From positions 593,794-610,187 of the forward strand of contig CAMPET010000015.1 of the NCBI GenBank assembly GCA_946803715.1: DNA of 16,394 nucleotides, given 5' to 3'. The stretch's first letter is position 1, and each line of letters begins with the position of its first letter. This DNA comes from Beroe ovata (Eukaryota > Ctenophora > Nuda > Beroida > Beroidae). Below are positions 1 to 7,400 of this stretch, in pieces. Under the pieces are notes generated by a model. It was given only the letters and a program-made list of their open reading frames with translations, was not told the DNA's origin and searched no databases. The translations under genes were made by a program, and so were the position numbers.

Positions 1-50
1 ACACACACACACACACACACACACTCAAACACACTCACACACACACACAC
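1..50. repeat. (CA)n microsatellite
   Basis: Nearly pure CA dinucleotide repeat with a few CT interruptions at the left window edge. It lies upstream of the presumed 5' UTR of the first gene. Confidence 0.95.
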
Positions 51-93
51 CTCTACGTCACAATTGGTAGATATCAACAAGCAAGTAGAAGAG

Positions 94-103
94 AAGATGG
101 CGG
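94..103 (+). promoter_or_regulatory. AAGATGGCGG element (YY1-like) with upstream ORF
   Basis: AAGATGGCGG matches the core of the YY1 motif often found near animal transcription starts. It also contains an ATG at 97 in strong Kozak context (A at -3, G at +4) that opens a 14-codon reading frame ending at TAG 139-141. If transcription starts upstream, this is a uORF that could restrain translation of the membrane protein starting at 216. If it starts at or after the motif, the element is only a core promoter signal. Function is inferred from the motif. Confidence 0.4.
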
Positions 104-215
104 TTCGAAAAACAAGCAGACTACAAGCACAACAAGATTAGTTTGTGCGTTTACATCTCGCTCTATTTTATTATCACACTGTTGTTGTGTGTTGACACCA
201 CTCCTTGCCACCACT

Positions 216-321
216 ATGCTGCTTCTGTTGTTGACACTGGTGTCAACATCGAGCTTGGTGGATGCTCAGATTGATTGTCTGAACTATGTCAACGGGAACG
301 AAGTCACGATACAATGCGATG
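216..321 (+). CDS. Gene 1 exon 1: start codon and signal peptide
   Basis: Starts at ATG 216 and encodes [17 protein letters not shown] then [10 protein letters not shown], a classical hydrophobic leader with probable cleavage after VDA. It ends in phase 1 at G|GTATAA. The coding DNA contains the inverted repeat GTTGACAC-TG-GTGTCAAC at 230-247, and the same TGACACC motif occurs just before the ATG at 191-202. Confidence 0.8.
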
Positions 322-1478
322 GTATAAATGTTCGATAACTATTTCCCCTGCACTGCTGCTAGCACCGTGTGTGTGTGTGCTCATCCCTCTCGTGTGTGTG
401 TGTGCTCATCCCCCTAGCACATCACCTCAGGTTTCTGTTGTATAGAGGGAGAGAGTTACGCTATCTCGCTCAGTGAGAGTGATGTCTGCCCTGACTCGAG
501 TTCAGGAGAATGTAGTCCCAATACCATTCCCACCAGGTATCACAGGACCAGTACTATTGTAAATTCCATCCACATTTTCCTCTCTGTTCCACCGATTGGA
601 TCCGCTCATTGTTGATCACGTCTTCCCGCCTCATTATTCATTCTCCCCCGGTCTTCCCCCAATACACCCACCCCTTCCTGAGACCCTCCTCCCGAGACCC
701 TCCTCATCACTGGTGACTCTTACAAGGGGTGTGTTGGGGGAAGACTAAGAGTCTCCCCCTGTTCACCACCCCCTCCCGTTGTCCAGTTGTCCGGTACGAC
801 TGGACGGGCAGTGGAAGATGTACGGGTGTAGAGCGAGTGAGCGATGCTGCTTCCCTCTGGATGGACCAGTCCCCCAATACACACTCAGTATTGATTACAG
901 CGAGAACATCTGCAGTAGGGACGGTAAGTACTGAGTAGAGGGGATGAGGGGGAGGGGGGACTTGATACCCCTCCATCCCCCTAATATATACCCTTCGCAT
1001 CAGTCAGTTTTGTCGATATCTTCTGTCCCTCTATAACCTCTCATTATTCCCCCAATCCCACATCTGATATCAGCCACGTACACAACATGTTTACATCACT
1101 CACGTGCTCACTCACGCACACGTGCTGATTTCATGCACATTACTCACACACACAAATTGCACGTGCTGGTTATCCAGGATACTGCCCCACTGGGGGAGAA
1201 TTCTCGGGAGCTGATCTTGGGGTACAGCTAGCAGCTATCACACCTGATAATGATGGCGGAGTAGTTCTTCCTTGTTACCAGGGATGTTATCTTGCCAAGG
1301 ACTTTGATGCTGTGGACGGGTTCATGCCTAATAAACTAGGTCAGTCTCTCTGTGTGTTTGTGTTTGTGTCTGTGTGTACTGTGTGTAAGTGTGTTTTTGA
1401 GTCTGTGAGTCTGTCAGTGTCCACACGTGTCTCTATATATCGGTCTGTCTGTCCACGTGTGTGAGATGATCCACTCAT

Positions 1479-1511
<33 letters not shown>

Positions 1512-3901
1512 NCCCCCCCCCCCCCCCCTTAAAAAATGTCAGTTGTGTCGATATCTGCTGTCCCTCTATAAACTCTCATTATTCCCTCAATCCCACATCT
1601 GATATCAGCCACGTACTCAACGTGTTTACATCACTCACGTACTCACTCACACGTGCTGATTTCCTGCACATTACTCACACACACAAATTGCACGTGCTGA
1701 TTATCCAGGATACTGCCCCACTGGGGGAGAATTCTTCGGTGCTGATCTTGGGGTACAACTAGCAGCTATCACACCTGATAATGACGGCGGAGTAGTTCTT
1801 CCTTGTTACCAGGGATGTTATCTTGCCAAGGACTTTGATGCTGTGGACGGGTTCATACCTAATAAACTAGGTCAGTCTCTCTCTGTGTTTGTGTCTGTGT
1901 TTGTGTTTGTGTCTGTGTGTCTCAGTCTGTGTGTCTGTGTCTGTGTGTCTGTGTCTGTGTGTGTTTCAGTCTGTGTGTCTCAGTCTGTGTGTCTGTGTGT
2001 GTGTGTGTCTGTATTTATGTTAGTATGTCCATATGACTGTCTGGCTGTCCACGCGTGTGTGTGTGTCTGTCTGCCTGTCTGTCTTTCTGTCTGTCTGTCT
2101 GTCTGTATGATGATCCTCTGATCGCCCCCCACCCCCTATTTCAGAGTGCGCTGATACTCACGAAAGTCCATGCGATTCCTCCCTGCAGGAGTACTGTCTC
2201 GCATTTGACACAGAACTAGAAACAGTCATGTCCAGCAATGACGGATCGGTGACAGGAATTACTGAGCACATGTCTGTCAGACTGTCGTACTGTGGCACTC
2301 TCACAGACGAGTCCACCCCAGCTGATCTGTGCAACAGGGTGAACTACGATATTCTCAGTGGGTTCAACACAGATTCGAGTGGTTCTGGCTACCATCTCGA
2401 CCAGATTGAATCCTCCTGTGAAGATATCTTCTTCTGTGGACCGGACTGTTACAATCTCCGCCGAGAGGAGGATGACGAGTTCCCCTGGTGGATAATCCTG
2501 ATCGTGCTGGTGGTGGTGATGTGCTGCATCCTGGTGGGTATCCTCCTCTATTTCATCTGCTGTAGGAGAAAGAGTGTGGTGGAGCCGGAGGATGAGGAGA
2601 TTGCTGTGGAGACACTGGATCCACGGACCTTGCGACTGCGAGAGGTGGAGAGATTCGCTCACGATGCTATCAGGAGTAGGGACATGGCCCAACTCAAACT
2701 CGCTATTGATATGATTGAGGAGGAGGGATTCAAAGATGATCTGGACCCGATGTACAGGGATGCTGTGAATATGTTCAACGAGCTCATGAAGAGATCTGAG
2801 ATGGAAAAAGCAGCAGAGTTGAAGAGGGCTGAGGAAGAGGCTGAAGCTGTGAGACTGGCGCTGGAAGAGGCGGAAAGAGAGGTGGAGAGGAGGAAAAGAG
2901 AGGCGGATGAGGAAGCAAGGAGGAGAGCTATAAGGAAGAGAGACGACATCAAAGCTAGGTGGATGAGGTTATGGCCCAAACTACAGGTTCTGAGGGCTCT
3001 GAACGCGGTGAATGCCGAGGCAGCGGCTAAAGCAATGGAGGAGGCCAAGCGAGCCAGGGAAGAAGCTGAGAGGCAGCGACGAGAAGCAGAGGAGAGGGAG
3101 AGGGTTGCTAGGCAGTGTAAAAAGTTGCTGAAAGATGCGCTCAGCATGGGGACCGAGGAAGCCCTCTTCGATGCTATCAAGAAGTGCGATAGTTTTCTCT
3201 ACCAGACTGAAATACTCCAGGAGGACAATGAGTTGAGGACACTGTACTCGAGAGCGGCATCAGAACTGGACAGGTTGCAGAGAGAGAGGAAGAAGCGGGA
3301 AGAGGAGGCGGAGAGAAGGAGGAGGGAGGAGGAGAGGGTGAGAGAGGAGAAGAGAAGAGCAGCTCTCGCTAGACTGGGTGACATGGAGGCTGCGCTCAGG
3401 ATGGCGGTGAAGGAACGTGATATTGACCTGCTCAAGAGAGCTATCCACGATGTTGAGTCCAATGCGGTGGAGGGAGACATGTCCGAGCTGTACAAACAGG
3501 GGGTGGAACTCTTGGCTCGACTCCAGAAAATAGAGGCTGTGAAGAAGAACATCATGGAGCTGAAGAGACCACTGATAGCGGAGTTGAAGAGTATGTCGAA
3601 CCCTCCCCCCGACGTTCACAAGACAATGATCGCGACCTATCTTCTGTTAGGTGAGGATCTCTCCAAACTCAAGGATTGGAATAACATCGTGATCCTTCTC
3701 AATAAGACGGGCAAACTGTCGATAAAACGGAGAATCCAGGAGTTCCGAGTGCAGAGCTTGTCTGCGGCCCTCTGTGCCGGGGCAGAGAAACAGATTGAGG
3801 GGCTGACAGCAGACGAGGTATACGACGCTAATCAGGCTGCTAGTCTGTTCTACGATTGGGCGGAAATGATCTGCTACGAGTCTAAACAGGGAAACGAGTG
3901 A
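216..3901 (+). CDS. Type I membrane protein with coiled coil and C-terminal dynein-stalk/MTBD-like domain
   Basis: Exons are 216-321, 446-536, 787-923, 1178-1339 and 2145-3901; intron phases 1, 2, 1, 1 join in one frame of 750 codons plus stop. Visible order: signal peptide (about 1-18), cysteine-rich ectodomain (to about 275), transmembrane helix 279-304 followed by CCRRKS, then an acidic and basic coiled-coil region. Three related helical repeats lie at about 336-383, 490-545 and 578-632. The C-terminus (about 626-750) resembles the distal dynein heavy-chain stalk: [16 protein letters not shown] matches the conserved E(I/L)KS...NPP..V block, DWNNI follows, and [14 protein letters not shown] matches the closing S.AA..L..W...M helix. 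The AAA+ motor is absent, and the returning stalk helix appears to be lacking because the protein ends about 10 residues later. I infer a surface protein that contacts microtubules without being a motor. The ectodomain family is not recognised. A second copy of exon 4 (1709-1870) would give 804 aa if real. Confidence 0.82.
446..536 (+). CDS. Gene 1 exon 2: ectodomain
   Basis: Acceptor TTGTATAG, donor CAG|GTATCA; phase 1 in, phase 2 out. Encodes a Ser/Glu-rich ectodomain stretch with cysteines in [14 protein letters not shown]. Confidence 0.7.
787..923 (+). CDS. Gene 1 exon 3: cysteine-rich ectodomain
   Basis: Acceptor GTTGTCCAG and consensus donor G|GTAAGT; phase 2 in, phase 1 out. Encodes [17 protein letters not shown] and SENICSRDG, with five cysteines counting the one at its start. 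Confidence 0.78.
1178..1339 (+). CDS. Gene 1 exon 4 (first copy)
   Basis: Symmetric phase 1-1 exon of 162 bp between TTATCCAG and G|GTCAGT. It encodes [14 protein letters not shown] and [17 protein letters not shown] copy with six base differences and two amino-acid differences lies at 1709-1870. Either copy joins in frame to exons 3 and 5. Confidence 0.75.
1479..1528. other. Assembly junction: poly-G, n, poly-C
   Basis: 33 G, one n at 1512, then 16 C. It separates two near-identical blocks (about 1004-1478 and 1539-2121). The homopolymers facing a gap look like a sequencing or joining artefact rather than genomic sequence. Confidence 0.85.
1709..1870 (+). CDS. Gene 1 exon 4' (second copy; allelic duplicate or true tandem exon)
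   Basis: Same length and phase as 1178-1339, with the same splice borders and an intact frame. Differences are six substitutions, giving S to F and M to I. The flanking introns are duplicated as well, and the copies are divided by the gap at 1512, so this is most likely the other haplotype or an unmerged contig end. Only this copy is physically continuous with exon 5. If genuine, it would be an alternative or additional ectodomain cassette of 54 residues. Confidence 0.6.
1881..2105. repeat. TGTGTC / TGTC low-complexity repeat in intron 4
   Basis: Irregular GT/CTGT-rich simple sequence following the donor of exon 4'. A shorter version at 1353-1420 follows the first copy. It stays open in one frame only because of its composition. 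Confidence 0.9.
2145..3901 (+). CDS. Gene 1 exon 5: juxtamembrane ectodomain, TM helix, coiled coil, MTBD-like C-terminus
   Basis: A 1757-bp terminal exon entered in phase 1 after CCCTATTTCAG and ending at TGA 3899-3901. It starts [18 protein letters not shown], runs through more cysteines to the acidic stretch before the membrane (REEDDEF), and then the helix [20 protein letters not shown]. It encodes the whole cytoplasmic part without an intron, unlike the finely split ectodomain. The antisense and out-of-frame open stretches here are shadows of the Glu/Arg/Lys-rich coiled coil. Confidence 0.88.
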
Positions 3902-3958
3902 AGTTTCTGAACATTTCATTGTGGAACAATGTCAGAATGTGTTGGTTATAGTGATTGG

Positions 3959-3964
3959 AATAAA
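3959..3964 (+). terminator. Poly(A) signal AATAAA of gene 1
   Basis: Canonical AATAAA 58 bp past the stop codon at 3901, giving a short 3' UTR that would end before the opposing gene's stop codon. Confidence 0.7.
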
Positions 3965-4031
3965 TTAGTCTAAATTATGATTAGCGTTAAAAAGTCTGAG
4001 CTGACCAGCTATAAAGGTTTTTAGTTCTCTT

Positions 4032-4037
4032 TTTAAT
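4032..4037 (-). terminator. Poly(A) signal ATTAAA of the receptor kinase gene
   Basis: The plus strand reads TTTAAT, so the minus strand carries ATTAAA, the commonest variant signal, about 106 bp past the kinase stop codon. The 3' UTRs of the two convergent genes would nearly touch. Confidence 0.5.
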
Positions 4038-4142
4038 TGTCTCTTGTCAAATACACATAGTTTCGACTTGAACATTTCTCTCTCCCCTCATTACTGCTTC
4101 GTTATGAAGATTATCTGGAGTCAACATCTGACCCCCTACTCA

Positions 4143-4412
4143 TCAGAAGATTGTTGTGGTTGTCGGCATCATGTGATGCCCCACCACAAGTCCCTCTGTC
4201 TTTGGGTCGAGTGAGAGAGAGGGATAGGACGGTACAGTGCGACTGAGCGGGGGACGGAAAGTGTTGCTCTGAGGGGTGCTATCAACAGTGACGTCATCAC
4301 TGTAGTTGGGGGAATGGAACAGTCGATTGTATGCGCAGTGGGCTGATATCCTGCTCTCGGAGTCGATGTCCATGAGATCAGCTATACACTCTCCCAGTTT
4401 GTCCAGCATCTC
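4143..4412 (-). CDS. Receptor kinase exon 16: end of C-lobe and tail
   Basis: Acceptor CATCTCCCCAG, phase 0. Encodes the last kinase helices, with ECIADLMDIDSESRISAH carrying the conserved Arg, then a roughly 55-residue Ser/Thr/Pro-rich tail and stop at 4143-4145. Confidence 0.85.
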   Translation of the reverse strand, partial: EMLDKLGECIADLMDIDSESRISAHCAYNRLFHSPNYSDDVTVDSTPQSNTFRPPLSRTVPSYPSLSLDPKTEGLVVGHHMMPTTTTIF

Positions 4413-7400
4413 CTGGGGAGATGTGAGAGGGGAGGTGAGAAGGGGGGTGAGTGGGGGCAACAATCAAGATTGCTAGGGGTGATAGAATCAGGAGACCACG
4501 CCCCATTTCTTCCTCTATATATTCAGCGACCCCATGACCTCAGTATTTCTTTGTATCTATTCTATATCACCATCAAATGTTGGTTACTCACCATGGCATG
4601 TTGCTGTGAGTACGATGTTGTCATGGTAACAGGTGGTGTCAGCGCAGGAAGTGACAACACTGGCGGTTTCAGGGACGGTTTGAAGTGTTTGGTGACAACC
4701 AGTTTGAGAATGTCAGCGTGCGTGTAACTCTGCGGTAGTTCACGTTGGTACACGTGTTGATAAACTGCAACTGCTTTACCTGGGGTGGGGGTAATTGTTA
4801 TTTGCTATGCCACTACTAAATGTTGCTAATAGCAACTGAAGTGGCAACTGTTACCAAGACAACAATAGTACCTGCTGTGTTCTGTACTAGGATATTCCCT
4901 ATTTCCCACATCACCGCTCCCATGCTGTACACGTCACTGTTCAATAACCCGGTGGGGGAGATGACCATGGTACAGTCGAGCAGTTCCGGGGACATGTATA
5001 GTGTTGTACCAACCTGGGGGGAGAGTGAGAGAGGTGACATGAGGAGGTGTGCGAAATTGTGAGATTGAATTGGTTTTTTCACCAACTTACCAATGGTTTA
5101 ACTCAGAAATGACCCCGGATTTGAATTCTACGTCCAAAAATAGGCTAGAAANGTACACGTCACTGTTCAATAACCCGGTGGGGGATATCACCATGGTACA
5201 GTCGAGTAGTTCCGGGGACATGTACAGTGTTGTACCAACCTGGGGGGAGAGAGAGAGGTGACATGAGGAGGTGTGCGAAATTGTGAGATTGAATCGGGTT
5301 TTTCACCAACTTACCGATGGTTTAGCTCAGAAAGGACCCCGGATTTGAATTCTACGTCCAAAAATAGGCTATAAACACTCATTTTCAGTATGTCTGCTGA
5401 GAAATTAATTTTGACTGATTTTGGTGTCCCATTGATTTTCATGTTTTTGAAGGCATCCAACTCAACGATCCAAAATACGAAGAAATTTTTCTTTCGAATT
5501 TGCATACAAATATCATCGATTCTTACGTAAATTTGGACGCTGAATCGATTCCCAATCGAATTTTAGGCCTATCATGCTTCCCTGAGGCGTTATATGTAAT
5601 TTGACATTTAATTACAAGTATAAGATAAGATTGCATTTTTGTCCAATTTCCTCTTGATTTAGCCCAAAAATTCCACCGGATTTGAATTCTACGTCCAAAA
5701 ATAGGCTAGAAACACTCATTTTCAGTATGTCTGCTGAGAAATTAATTTTGACCGATTTTGGTGTCCCATTGATTTTCATGTTTTTAAAGGCATTGCTTCC
5801 CACGGGTTTGAAACCGTGATTTGGGCGTGGTTTCAAGGGGATTATGGACTTTGCTTGATGTTGAAAAGGGTGACTACTTGTAGTATGAGAGTAGGAGAGA
5901 TGGTTAAGTGCAAAATAACGACAAGCAGTGTAATTTTAGCCTCCGTAACAGACCTCTCAAATCGAGGTAGCGGAGTGTGGGATTCATTCACTACACTTTC
6001 ATCCAACTCGCCGATCCAAAATACGAAGATATTTTTCTTTCGAATTTTCGTACAAATACCATCGATTCCTACGTAATTTTGAACGCTGAATCGATTCCCG
6101 ATTGAATTTTAGGCCTATCATGCTTCCCTGAGGCGTTGTATTTAATTTGAGATTGAATTGCAAATATAAGATAGAAGTGGATTTTTGTCCAATTTCCTTT
6201 TGATTTAGCCCAAAAATTCCACCGGATTTGAATTCTACGTCCAAAAATAGGCCAGAAACACTTATTTTCAGTATGTCTACTGAGAAATTAATTTTGACCG
6301 ATTTTGGCGTCCCATTGATAGTCATGTTTTTGATGGCATCCAACCCAACAATCCAAAATACGAAGAAATTTTTCTTTCGAATTTTCATACAAATACCATC
6401 GATTCCTACGTAATTTTGGACGCTGAATCGATTCCTAATCGAATTTTAGGCCTATCATACTTCCCCGAAGCGTTATCTTCTATGCTATTGGAATTGGTGA
6501 TTTTGTTGTGGCACCAACCTGTCTGATAGAAGTTGTATCTTCCAATGTGTCGAGGTTGATTGATAGGTCAAAATCTGACAGCACACACTTCCCCGAGTCA
6601 TCGATCAGGAAATTGGTTGTCTTTATGTCACGGTGTGCTATGCTGAAATGTACAGTGCTGTTGACACCACTCTGTGCTGTTGACACCACTATGTACCCTG
6701 ACACCACTCTGTGCTCTGACACCACTCTGTACCCTGACACCATTCTCTACCCTGACACCACTCTGTACCCTGGCACCACTCTGTGCTCTGACACCATTCT
6801 GTGCTCTGACACCACTCTGTTCAGTGTTCTCTGACACCACTTTATACTCTGACATCACTTTATACTCTGACACCATTCTGTGCTCTGATACCACTCTGTA
6901 CTCTGACACCACTCTGTACTCTCTCACCGCTCTGTGAAAACTTACTTTAGATCTGAGGGAGAGTTAGCCAGGACATCAAACCCGTGAATGTATGACACCG
7001 CGACCAGTACATCTTTCACCAGCTCTGAAATACATTGTTGCCATGGTAACACTAGTTGACATGGTAACACTGGTTGTCATGGTAACACTAGTTGACATGA
7101 TAACACAAGTCTGGTTTTAGAGAAATCTCCTTTTTTCACGTGGAGACATCTCTCATTCCACAGCACAGACTCTGCCCCCCTCTCCCCCTGTCACAGACAC
7201 CCCACTCACACACACACACACAGCTAGACACAGCCCCCCCAGTATTAACATTCCCCCTCCCCCCTTATTAATTAGTGTGACTGCACATTGCACAATACCT
7301 ATGAGGTGGGCGGCTGGGAGTTGTCTAGTCGATAGATACTGTTTCAAATCCCCGCGATCATAGTACTTCATGAATAGTGTCTTCCTTCCTGAAATTGATG

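Noticed and set aside
1843-2121. A 92-codon plus-strand frame rich in Val, Ser and Cys
   Set aside because: It is a low-complexity TGTGTC repeat following the exon 4' donor; the part before the donor belongs to the exon in another frame.
2659-3919. Several minus-strand frames of 90-173 codons under gene 1
   Set aside because: They are antisense shadows of the Glu/Lys/Arg-rich coiled-coil exon, giving Ser/Leu-rich nonsense.
5810-5835. CACGG-GTTTGAAA-CCGTG-like stem near 5798-5815 as a tRNA T arm
   Set aside because: The loop is 8 nt rather than 7, and no cloverleaf or matching acceptor stem surrounds it; no tRNA gene is called.
6508-6937. Long open frames on both strands rich in LTPLC- or GVR-type repeats
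   Set aside because: They are produced by the 18-bp minisatellite, whose unit length is a multiple of three; no coding meaning.
7037-7104. Regularly spaced repeats considered as a CRISPR-like array
   Set aside because: The units are contiguous 18-bp tandem copies without distinct spacers, in an intron of an animal gene.
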